NCBI GenBank assembly: GCA_900316505.1
Contig: ONDH01000029.1
Location: 1-52,039 of the forward strand
Origin: an uncultured Prevotellaceae bacterium
GTDB lineage: Bacteria; Bacteroidota; Bacteroidia; Bacteroidales; Bacteroidaceae
Direction: 5' to 3'
Length of the DNA: 52,039 nt
Shown here: positions 28,574 to 35,803 of the stretch, one piece after another
Layout of the letters: each line of letters opens with the position of its first letter
Position numbering within the stretch: position 1 is the stretch's first letter
Notes under the pieces: generated by a model
The model's database searches: none
Seen by the model: the letters and a program-made list of their open reading frames with translations, nothing else
Told to the model about the DNA's origin: nothing
Program-made: the position numbers and the translations under genes

Positions 28574-29155
28574 ATGCTTGAAATACTCAACACACTCGTT
28601 TCGCTCGACCTCTTCAAGGTATTCTTCTGTTGCGACCTACAGAAATGTCATGGAGCGTGTTGCATAGAAGGCGACGCTGGTGCACCCGTTACGACAGACG
28701 AGGTGGCACTCCTTGAACAAGCCTATGAAGAGCTGCATGACGACCTCTCACCCGAATCCCAACGCCAAATTGAAATGAAAGGGGTTGTCTATCCAGATAG
28801 GGATGGCGAACTTGTCACACAGATTATTCGTGGAAAAGACTGCGTGTTCGTAAAAAACGAGAAAGATTGTGCCCTCTGTGCCATTGACTCAGCCTATCGC
28901 AGTGGTCGTTTTCGTTGGCAAAAGCCCATCTCATGCGCTCTCTACCCCGTTCGCCTTTCTCAGGTGGGTGGCGTGACAGCTGTCAATGTACACAAATGGG
29001 ACATCTGTCAACCTGCACGTGATTTAGGCAAGCAACTGCAGTTGCCAGTCTATCAATTCCTTAAAGAGCCACTCGTCCGTCGATTCGGACAAGCATGGTG
29101 GGATGAGTGCAATTTGGCAGCCAAGGAACTCAAGAAAGCAGGGTATTTGGACTAA
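28574..29155 (+). CDS. DUF3109 family cysteine-rich protein
   Basis: 193 aa, no signal peptide. Cysteines cluster in FFCCDLQKCHGACC (about 16-30), CVFVKNEKDCALCAID (about 91-105) and SCALYPVR, the layout of DUF3109/YkgJ-like proteins, which are thought to bind zinc or an Fe-S cluster. Its function is unknown. Being last in the suf-ribF operon, 6 nt after ribF, it may be a client of, or helper in, Fe-S metabolism. Confidence 0.88.
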   Translation: MLEILNTLVSLDLFKVFFCCDLQKCHGACCIEGDAGAPVTTDEVALLEQAYEELHDDLSPESQRQIEMKGVVYPDRDGELVTQIIRGKDCVFVKNEKDCALCAIDSAYRSGRFRWQKPISCALYPVRLSQVGGVTAVNVHKWDICQPARDLGKQLQLPVYQFLKEPLVRRFGQAWWDECNLAAKELKKAGYLD

Positions 29156-29244
29156 ACATCCTTCATAATGCACTGAAAAATGACAAAAAACAACATTTTT
29201 CAAAAAAAAAAGTGCCGAAAATGTTTTTTTAGAAAAATTTATTA

Positions 29245-29252
29245 TAAATTTG
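29245..29252 (+). promoter_or_regulatory. Probable -7 box before the zinc-ribbon/receiver pair
   Basis: TAAATTTG lies about 90 nt upstream of the ATG at 29342, in an AT-rich stretch. No clear TTTG is present at -33. The leader contains a weak CCCC/GGGG hairpin (about 29268-29294). Confidence 0.5.
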
Positions 29253-29341
29253 CAACTTAACTGATGCACCCCATGCGAAAACAGAGCAGGGGATGAAGTG
29301 TGGAATAAAGACTATAATAACAATCAAGTCGTACAAAGCGT

Positions 29342-30823
29342 ATGATAACTATCCAAAATAATGACGGTGACAGACGGGTACTCGTCCTTGACAACCCTTT
29401 TGCTCTTGATGAGAGCCCAGATTTCCCTGAATACCTCTTCGATGTTGTGTTCATCACCAATGATTCTGCTGAGGAGACAAAGACAATCCTCAACAGCATC
29501 AACCCTGTCACTTCCACCAAATGCTGTTACAAGCCGTTGTTCGTTTCCGCCTCTCTTAAAGGGAAAATGGGCAGCTACGATGAAATCATCGACGGCTATT
29601 CAGACAATTGGAATGACATGGAAGTGCTCACTGCCGTCGAGAATATTATCAACTACAACACTTTGATTGGTCTTGCAGCCACCGAAGACCCTATTATGTC
29701 TTCCAATCAGTTCTTCATTCGTTTGACTCGCTATCTGATTTCACGAAAGAAGACAATTCTTGAGCCGAAACTTGATGTCACAGCCTCCACTGGCTATGTC
29801 ATTCCAGTGTTCGACCTTTTCTACAGACTGGGGCAATACGAACTCTCCGACTACTTTGTGTTCCTTCAGTCTATGGCAGAAAAAGGACTCTTCCGTTCCA
29901 CCAAGTTCGTTAACAAAGTGTTCCTGTGCCCCAAATGTCTTCACTCACATCTGCTCTACATCAAGACTTGTCCAAAATGCGGTCAGTCTTCCGTGCAGAC
30001 AGAGGAGGTCATTCACCACTTTCGTTGTGCAAACGTTTCACCCGAGCACACCTACAATTTCGGTGGTCAGTTGCGTTGTCCCAAGTGCCACAAGATACTT
30101 CGTCATATTGGCATGGACTACGACCGTCCCGCGGTCATCCACACATGCAGTACGTGCGGGAACACATTCATTGAGCCGAGGACACAAAGTCTCTGCACCA
30201 GCTGTCACGAACTGCACGACGTTGAAGAACTCATCCCGCAAGACGTCAACGTTTATGAGATTACATCCGAAGGAAAGCAGAGCATCATTTCGCCCAACAT
30301 CGGATTCACCATCTACACAGAGTTTTACGACAACTACATCGAATTCAACCGTTTCGTTAGCCGCATCCGTCTTTTGGCAGAGCAGAAATTCTCTGGCAAC
30401 ATCGAAGGCGACCTGCTCGTTGGCAAGATATGGATACTTAACGAAGAAGGCGAGACCATGCCAATACGCCCCGAGGAAATCGAACTTGTTTGCCTTTACT
30501 TCCCCAACAACAAAGTATCAGCAGCCAACAACATCACCTACGTGGGTTCTGTCATCCGCGAGCACAAGGGCATTGACACAGAAGAAGAAATCATCAATTT
30601 CCAAGTGATGATGTCAGAGACACTCCGCGCTTCCGTATCCATCCTTAAGCCAGGCGAGACCATCTGCTACAGCTACATGAAGCTACAAGGCAACCAGTCC
30701 ACCATCGACGATTTCATCAAGGAGATGGAATACATCTCTCCAACCCCCGATGACACAGCCAGCAACGAAGTGGGTACTTCACAGGCTGCGCCATCCGTCG
30801 CCGACGAAATAGAGGAAATGTGA
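29342..30823 (+). CDS. Multi-zinc-ribbon protein with TackOD1-like domain
   Basis: 493 aa, soluble. Residues 1-190 have no motif I can name; the opening RRVLVLDNPFALDESPDFPE may be a degenerate receiver-like fold. Residues about 197-290 hold five Cys pairs: CPKCLHSH, CPKCGQ, HHFRCANVSPEHTYNF, LRCPKCHKILRHIGMDYDRP, CSTCG and CTSCHE. The HHFRC...CPKC...LRHIGMDYDRP run matches my memory of the TackOD1 domain, an output domain first described in thaumarchaeal signalling proteins. The C-terminal 170 residues are unassigned and end in an acidic, disordered tail. It is followed after 43 nt by a stand-alone receiver, which suggests a signalling pair. Confidence 0.72.
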   Translation: MITIQNNDGDRRVLVLDNPFALDESPDFPEYLFDVVFITNDSAEETKTILNSINPVTSTKCCYKPLFVSASLKGKMGSYDEIIDGYSDNWNDMEVLTAVENIINYNTLIGLAATEDPIMSSNQFFIRLTRYLISRKKTILEPKLDVTASTGYVIPVFDLFYRLGQYELSDYFVFLQSMAEKGLFRSTKFVNKVFLCPKCLHSHLLYIKTCPKCGQSSVQTEEVIHHFRCANVSPEHTYNFGGQLRCPKCHKILRHIGMDYDRPAVIHTCSTCGNTFIEPRTQSLCTSCHELHDVEELIPQDVNVYEITSEGKQSIISPNIGFTIYTEFYDNYIEFNRFVSRIRLLAEQKFSGNIEGDLLVGKIWILNEEGETMPIRPEEIELVCLYFPNNKVSAANNITYVGSVIREHKGIDTEEEIINFQVMMSETLRASVSILKPGETICYSYMKLQGNQSTIDDFIKEMEYISPTPDDTASNEVGTSQAAPSVADEIEEM

Positions 30824-30866
30824 GAAAACATCACACGAAACAATAAAACTTAAAAAACATACCGAT

Positions 30867-31295
30867 ATGAACAACTACATCACACCAGGAATCGACGTTG
30901 AAAGTCTATCCGTCCTTGTAGTGGATGACGTTCCGTTGAACATCCTTCTTATCAAGAAGATGCTCTCTCAGTACACGTTTGAAATCCGTACAGCCAATGG
31001 TGGTCAAGCTGCTCTTGATGCCATTGCCCAGAAAAAACCAAACCTTGTGCTGCTAGACCTTATGATGCCAGGTATTGATGGTTTTGAAGTGATTCGCCGT
31101 CTCCGTGCAGACGATGCTACGAAAGACCTGCCCATCATCATTCTTTCGGCACTCAATTCCGAACAGGACATCTCCAAAGGCTTCCAGCTGGGAGCCAACG
31201 ACTTCATCAACAAGCCCATCATCATGGAGAAGCTCCTCAGCAGCGTCACCACACAGATAAACCTTCAGGCTGCTAAGGCACAGACTGGGGGATAG
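30867..31295 (+). CDS. Stand-alone CheY-like receiver domain
   Basis: 142 aa single-domain response regulator. All catalytic positions are present: Asp20 and Asp21 (VVDDVP), phosphoacceptor Asp64 (LLDLMMPG), Ser94 (IILSAL) and Lys116 (INKPI). No output domain follows; it ends in a short Gln/Ala/Gly tail. It begins 43 nt after the TackOD1-like gene, which is its likely partner or output. The cognate kinase is not adjacent; the Cache sensor at 6841-8751 lacks the usual His. Confidence 0.92.
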   Translation: MNNYITPGIDVESLSVLVVDDVPLNILLIKKMLSQYTFEIRTANGGQAALDAIAQKKPNLVLLDLMMPGIDGFEVIRRLRADDATKDLPIIILSALNSEQDISKGFQLGANDFINKPIIMEKLLSSVTTQINLQAAKAQTGG

Positions 31296-31324
31296 GAGAA
31301 AGTGCGAGATAAAGGCACAAAGAA

Positions 31325-31367
31325 AAGACCACGGACGAGAAGCATCTTCCCTCCGTGGTCTTCTTTT
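31325..31367. terminator. Bidirectional intrinsic terminator
   Basis: AAGACCACGGA (31325-31335) and TCCGTGGTCTT (31352-31362) form a perfect 11-bp stem with CTTTTT after it and an A-rich stretch before it. It ends both the receiver gene and the convergent hisS. Confidence 0.9.
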
Positions 31368-31389
31368 TATGCACACTATCGAATGCTTG

Positions 31390-32745
31390 TTATTTCCTTA
31401 ATTCCTCAACCAGCTCCTCCACCGTCACCAGTTTCTGCTCACCCGTCGTCATGTTCTTCAAGTTAATCTTACCCTCCCTCATCTCACTCTCACCAGCAAG
31501 CGCCACAAACGGAATCCCCTTGACATTTGCATAGCTCATCTGCTTTTTCATCTTCACAGCGTCAGGGAATATCTCGCCACTGATGCCGGCCTCGCGCACC
31601 CTTGTCAACATGGGCAGACAGTAGGTTGCTTCCACCTCGCCAAAATTGACGAACAGCACCTTTGTGGCACCCACAGCCTCCTTCGGATAGAGGTCCAATT
31701 GGTTCAGCACATCAAAGATTCTGTCCGCACCAAATGAGATGCCCACGCCACTCAGTCCAGGCATACCAAAAATGCCCGTTAGATTATCATAGCGTCCGCC
31801 CCCCGTGATAGAACCAATTTCCACATCCAACGCCTTCACCTCAAAGATGGCACCCGTATAGTAATTCAATCCTCTCGCCAGCGTCAAATCAAGCTCCACC
31901 TCATTCTTTGTTTCCAGTTTGCCGAAAATGTACTCCATTTCCTCCACACCCTTCAATCCTGTTTCCGAATCCTTCAGCACACTCCTCATCGTCGTCAATT
32001 TTTCCGCTGTCGAACCTTTCAATTGAATGATAGGTTGCAACTGCTCTATCGCGTCTGCAGGGATGCCAGCCTCAGCCAACTCAGCATTCACAGCAGCCAA
32101 ACCTATCTTATCCAACTTGTCCATCGCCACCGTTATCTCCACAATCTTGTCTGCCTGACCAATCAACTCTGCGATACCCGTCAGAATCTTACGGTTGTTC
32201 ATCTTAATGCACACCCTCACACCAAAGCGGGTAAACACCGTATCGACGATCTGCATCAACTCCACCTCGTTCAACAATGAATCACTGCCCACGACATCTG
32301 CGTCACACTGATAAAACTCCCTGTATCTACCCTTCTGTGGACGGTCAGCACGCCACACTGGCTGAATCTGGTATCGTTTGAAAGGCAACGTCAGTTCCTC
32401 CCTGTGTTGTACCACATAGCGGGCGAATGGCACCGTCAAATCATATCGCAAACCCTTCTCACAAAACCTTGCCGCCAACCTTCCCGTACTAGTCGTCGCC
32501 ACCTCCTCGGCTGTCATCCCATGCAGGAAATCGCCCGAGTTGAGAATCTTGAAGAGCAGTTTGTCACCCTCTTCACCATACTTACCCATCAATGTCGGGA
32601 GATTCTCCATAGCAGGTGTTTCAATCTGCTGAAAGCCATACAATGCATACACCTCCTTGATGGTGTTGAAAATATAATTTCGCTTCGCCATCTCCACTGG
32701 CGAAAAGTCACGTGTTCCCTTTGGAATGCTTGGTTTTTGTGCCAT
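31390..32745 (-). CDS. hisS: Histidyl-tRNA synthetase
   Basis: 451 aa class II synthetase charging tRNA-His. The motif-2 region reads [21 protein letters not shown], and the histidine-binding [13 protein letters not shown] and ARGLNYYTG are present. The C-terminal anticodon-binding domain ends the protein. N-terminal [12 protein letters not shown] is the standard start. It diverges from sufS across a 190-bp region with heptamer repeats. Confidence 0.97.
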   Translation of the reverse strand: MAQKPSIPKGTRDFSPVEMAKRNYIFNTIKEVYALYGFQQIETPAMENLPTLMGKYGEEGDKLLFKILNSGDFLHGMTAEEVATTSTGRLAARFCEKGLRYDLTVPFARYVVQHREELTLPFKRYQIQPVWRADRPQKGRYREFYQCDADVVGSDSLLNEVELMQIVDTVFTRFGVRVCIKMNNRKILTGIAELIGQADKIVEITVAMDKLDKIGLAAVNAELAEAGIPADAIEQLQPIIQLKGSTAEKLTTMRSVLKDSETGLKGVEEMEYIFGKLETKNEVELDLTLARGLNYYTGAIFEVKALDVEIGSITGGGRYDNLTGIFGMPGLSGVGISFGADRIFDVLNQLDLYPKEAVGATKVLFVNFGEVEATYCLPMLTRVREAGISGEIFPDAVKMKKQMSYANVKGIPFVALAGESEMREGKINLKNMTTGEQKLVTVEELVEELRK

Positions 32746-32773
32746 AATCTTCTGTCGAGTTATAATTTGAATG

Positions 32774-32781
32774 CAAAGGTA
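32774..32781 (-). promoter_or_regulatory. -7 box of the hisS promoter
   Basis: The minus strand reads TACCTTTG 28 nt before the ATG at 32745. The -33 region is replaced by AATTCCT-type heptamers. Confidence 0.7.
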
Positions 32782-32787
32782 GGGAAG

Positions 32788-32889
32788 AATTAGGAATTAG
32801 GAATGAGGAATGAGGAATTATTTGCCATTCGGGGTGGTTTTTCGTTGAAAAAGTATAAATTCCTAATTCCTGATTCCTAATTCCCAATT
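32788..32889. repeat. Inverted AATTCCT heptamer repeat between hisS and sufS promoters
   Basis: Arms 32788-32820 (AATTAGG/AATGAGG heptamers) and 32858-32889 (AATTCCT heptamers) are inverted with about 38 nt between them. They occupy the -33 regions of both diverging promoters. Confidence 0.75.
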
Positions 32890-32898
32890 AAAAATGAC

Positions 32899-32906
32899 TA
32901 CCTTTG
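32899..32906 (+). promoter_or_regulatory. -7 box of the sufS promoter
   Basis: TACCTTTG lies 30 nt before the ATG at 32936, right after the heptamer arm. No TTTG is seen at -33. Confidence 0.7.
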
Positions 32907-32935
32907 CAAAAACTTTCAATAGTCAACTGTAAGCA

Positions 32936-34150
32936 ATGTTTAATGTAAACAAAGTACGCGCGGACTTCCCTATTCTTTCCAGAGAAGTGTATGGAAAGCC
33001 CTTAGTGTATTTAGACAATGGCGCAACAACGCAGAAACCCCGTCAGGTGGTGGAGGCGATGGTGGATGAATACTACAACGTGAATGCCAACGTACATCGT
33101 GGGGTGCATTTTCTCTCCCAACAGGCGACCGACCTTCACGAAGCAAGCCGTGAGGTGGTGAGGGCATTCATCCACGCACGCAGCACCAACGAAATCATCT
33201 TCACACGCGGCACAACCGAAAGCATCAACCTGCTCGCCTTCTCATTGGGCGAAGCCATGGTGAGGGAAGGCGACGAGGTGGTGGTTAGTGCCATGGAGCA
33301 CCACTCCAACATCGTGCCCTGGCAGATGATGTGTGAGAGGAAGGGCGCACAGTTGCGGGTGATACCCATGACCGACGAAGGCGATTTGGAGTTGGAAACC
33401 CTCGAAGAACTCCTCACAAAGCGCACACGCATTATATGCTGCACCCAAGTGAGCAATGTGCTGGGCACGGTGAATCCCATCAAGGAAATGGTGCGGATAG
33501 CACACGACAAAGGCATTCCCGTGCTCGTGGATGGTGCTCAGTCAGTGCCCCACATGCAGGTGGACATGCAGGATTTGGATTGCGACTTTTTCGCCTTCTC
33601 AGGGCACAAGGTCTATGGACCCACAGGCGTGGGGGTGCTCTATGGGAAAGAAGCCTGGCTGGAGAAACTTCCGCCCTATCAGGGAGGTGGAGAAATGATA
33701 AAGAACGTGACCTTTCAGAAAACCACCTACAACACCCTTCCCTACAAATTTGAAGCAGGCACTCCCGACTATGTGGCAACCCATGCTTTGGCTACGGCAC
33801 TCAACTACGTGAATGGCTTAGGCATGGAGAATATTGAGGCGCACGAACGGGAACTGACACGCTACGCTCTGGAACAGCTGCAGCGCATCGAAGGCATACG
33901 GATAATGGGGCGCGCCCAACAACGCGATGCTGTCATCAGTTTCTTGGTAGGCGACATCCATCATCTGGACATGGGCACCCTGCTCGACCGTTTGGGCATT
34001 GCCGTCCGCACCGGTCATCATTGCGCCGAGCCTCTGATGAGGCGGCTGGGGATTGAAGGCACAGTCCGGGCATCATTTGCATTGTACAATACGAAAGAAG
34101 AGGTGGATGTTCTTGTGGACGGTATTGAACGTATCAGGAAAATGTTCTGA
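32936..34150 (+). CDS. sufS: Cysteine desulfurase SufS
   Basis: 404 aa PLP enzyme that removes sulfur from cysteine and supplies it to SufBCD. The PLP lysine is in AFSGHKVYGPTGVG and the persulfide cysteine in RTGHHCAEPLM; both are present. The opening VRADFPIL and DNGATTQKPRQVV are typical of SufS/CsdA. It has its own promoter and lies 5.3 kb from sufBCD, separated by ribF, the DUF3109 gene, the TackOD1/receiver pair and hisS. No sufE or sufU is visible in the window. Confidence 0.96.
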   Translation: MFNVNKVRADFPILSREVYGKPLVYLDNGATTQKPRQVVEAMVDEYYNVNANVHRGVHFLSQQATDLHEASREVVRAFIHARSTNEIIFTRGTTESINLLAFSLGEAMVREGDEVVVSAMEHHSNIVPWQMMCERKGAQLRVIPMTDEGDLELETLEELLTKRTRIICCTQVSNVLGTVNPIKEMVRIAHDKGIPVLVDGAQSVPHMQVDMQDLDCDFFAFSGHKVYGPTGVGVLYGKEAWLEKLPPYQGGGEMIKNVTFQKTTYNTLPYKFEAGTPDYVATHALATALNYVNGLGMENIEAHERELTRYALEQLQRIEGIRIMGRAQQRDAVISFLVGDIHHLDMGTLLDRLGIAVRTGHHCAEPLMRRLGIEGTVRASFALYNTKEEVDVLVDGIERIRKMF

Positions 34151-34220
34151 AGAAAGTGGTCTTTATATGGACGATGAACGATGTACGATGAATCTTTCAG
34201 AATGAGGAATGAGGAATTGA

Positions 34221-34273
34221 ATCTCTAAACCCTAAACTCTAAACTCTAAACTGTCAACTGTCAATTTTCAACT
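34221..34273. repeat. CTCTAAA / TCAACTG heptamer run up to a start codon
   Basis: About seven heptamers (CTCTAAA, CCCTAAA, CTCTAAA, CTGTCAA, CTGTCAA and variants) end 4 nt before the ATG at 34277, so the repeat forms the whole translation-initiation region of the phosphoesterase gene. Confidence 0.8.
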
Positions 34274-34276
34274 CCC

Positions 34277-35686
34277 ATGACCTGTCAGAAATTACGCCAT
34301 TATAGCCGATACATGTGGGGCTTGCTGATAGTGGCTTTGTGTTGTTGGTGCGCGAGACGTTGGAACGTATGGTTTGAGAACCCAGAAGAGGATGCATACG
34401 AACCATCGGACGTGCCGGCAAGGATACTGCTGTCTTTTGGTGATGAGGACGGAGAGTGCAACCGCAACATTAGCTGGACATGTGGCACAGAAGTGAAGGA
34501 ATCTTTTGTAGAGTTGTCAACTCTCAACTGTCAACTCTCAACTGTCAATTGTCAATTGTCACCTGCCATTGGCGAGGTGTTTGCTTCTCGTCATGGGAAG
34601 GCTGCTTATTATGTAGCAAGACTAAGAGACTTGAAAGCGGGGCACACGTATCGGTATCGGGTGTGTACAGGGGGAAAGAAATCCGATTGGCACGAGTTTC
34701 ATCTGCCTCAAGCCCATGAGTCCGAGACCACGTTTTTATATATGGGCGACATACAAGACTCTATCGGGGGCATTGCCAACCATCTGTTACGGGAGGCATT
34801 CAGGCAAAATCCCGACACGGAATTCCTCGTATGTGGTGGCGACTTGACAGAACGCCCCACCGATGCCTATTGGGGTGAGACATTCGAAACCCTCGACAGT
34901 GTGGGGCAGTCGGTGCCAGTACTGACCATCACTGGCAACCACGACTACCTGAAAGGCATAGTCTGTCAACTGGAACGTCGTTTTTCCCTCATTCATTCCT
35001 ACTTCCTCGACTCGATGGTGGGTGAGAATCAGGTGTTCACCGTGCGGTATAAGAATGTACAGCTTTTTTGTCTGGACAGCAATCGGGAGTTTTTCTATCT
35101 GTGGACACAGCGTCGGTGGTTGGAGGAACAATTGGAAAAGAGTCGGGCGAAATGGAAGATTGTGGTGCTGCACCATCCTCTTTACTCCATTCGCAGCAGC
35201 ATGAACAACCTCATCCAAAGATGGATGTTCAACGACATCATCTGTGAACATGAAGTGGATGTGGTGCTGCAAGGACACGAACATGCCTATGCCCGCATGA
35301 CCACCAGCTCTCAGCCCTCAACCCTCAACTCTAAACTCTCAACTCTAAACTCTAAACTCTCACCCCCCATCTACACCGTCAGCCACTGCTCTCCCAAGAG
35401 TTACCGCATCGAATTTGACGAGATGGTTGACAAATTCGGAACAGGAAGCAGATACTATCAGATGGTGCGTACACGGGGCGACACACTCTTTCTCACGGCA
35501 TGGGATGCCAACGAGGGGACACTCTACGACTCGCTCTACATCGTGAAACGGGGTGCCAACACACAGGTGGTGGATGCAGGCAAGGACATACCCGAGAAAC
35601 TCACTTTCACCCCCGACCCCCACAACAAAAAAGACGTTGCCTTTGCAGAACGCATCAAAGCATACAAGCGAAGAAAACATCTTTGA
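34277..35686 (+). CDS. Purple-acid-phosphatase-like metallophosphoesterase with heptad insertions
   Basis: 469 aa, anchored or exported: a hydrophobic segment (GLLIVALCCW, about 14-25) follows a basic N-terminus. Residues about 45-155 look like the fibronectin-like domain of purple acid phosphatases (GHTYRYRVCTGG), and 155-440 is the metallophosphoesterase domain with GDIQDS, GGDLTE, GNHDY, HHPLYS and GHEHAY, all metal-ligand motifs. Two low-complexity inserts interrupt it: STLNCQLSTVNCQLS (34514-34561, in the first domain) and PSTLNSKLSTLNSKLS (35310-35371, after GHEHAYARM). Both are encoded by the same 7-bp repeats that fill nearby intergenic DNA. They may be tolerated surface loops. It opens an envelope-related gene block. 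Confidence 0.85.
   Translation: MTCQKLRHYSRYMWGLLIVALCCWCARRWNVWFENPEEDAYEPSDVPARILLSFGDEDGECNRNISWTCGTEVKESFVELSTLNCQLSTVNCQLSPAIGEVFASRHGKAAYYVARLRDLKAGHTYRYRVCTGGKKSDWHEFHLPQAHESETTFLYMGDIQDSIGGIANHLLREAFRQNPDTEFLVCGGDLTERPTDAYWGETFETLDSVGQSVPVLTITGNHDYLKGIVCQLERRFSLIHSYFLDSMVGENQVFTVRYKNVQLFCLDSNREFFYLWTQRRWLEEQLEKSRAKWKIVVLHHPLYSIRSSMNNLIQRWMFNDIICEHEVDVVLQGHEHAYARMTTSSQPSTLNSKLSTLNSKLSPPIYTVSHCSPKSYRIEFDEMVDKFGTGSRYYQMVRTRGDTLFLTAWDANEGTLYDSLYIVKRGANTQVVDAGKDIPEKLTFTPDPHNKKDVAFAERIKAYKRRKHL
34514..34561 (+). repeat. Heptamer repeat inside a coding sequence (1)
   Basis: CAACTCT/CAACTGT/CAATTGT heptamers in the phosphoesterase gene encode two 7-residue units (STLNCQL, STVNCQL). The 21-bp period keeps frame, and no stop occurs. 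Confidence 0.9.
35310..35371 (+). repeat. Heptamer repeat inside a coding sequence (2)
   Basis: CTCTAAA heptamers alternate with CTCTCAA ones, encoding STLNSKL twice. Pure CTCTAAA repeats would give a TAA every 21 bp in this frame; at those places the sequence has TCA instead. Confidence 0.9.
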
Positions 35687-35691
35687 TATTT

Positions 35692-35720
35692 ACAATTTGA
35701 CCATTTACATTGTACAATTT
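35692..35720. repeat. Dispersed 29-bp repeat
   Basis: This stretch is the reverse complement of 14730-14758 with one mismatch. It abuts the small MITE-like element that follows. Confidence 0.8.
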
Positions 35721-35783
35721 ACGTCAGTTCAGTATAAGGAATCGCTTCGCGAAAACAAATTGGGTTATATCGAACTCACATTA
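35719..35783. mobile_element. Short MITE-like element (second copy)
   Basis: The left end TTACGTCAGTTCAGTATAA and right end TTATATCGAACTCACATTA match the ends of the element at 4412-4594, and the adjacent GGAATCGCTTCGCGA is shared. Its interior is deleted to about 27 bp. It lies between the phosphoesterase and LTA-synthase-like genes. Confidence 0.65.
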
Positions 35784-35803
35784 AAACTGTCAACAGAACA
35801 ACA

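Noticed and set aside
29268..29294. Riboswitch in the leader of the TackOD1-like gene
   Set aside because: Only a weak CCCC/GGGG pairing is visible, with no known riboswitch core.
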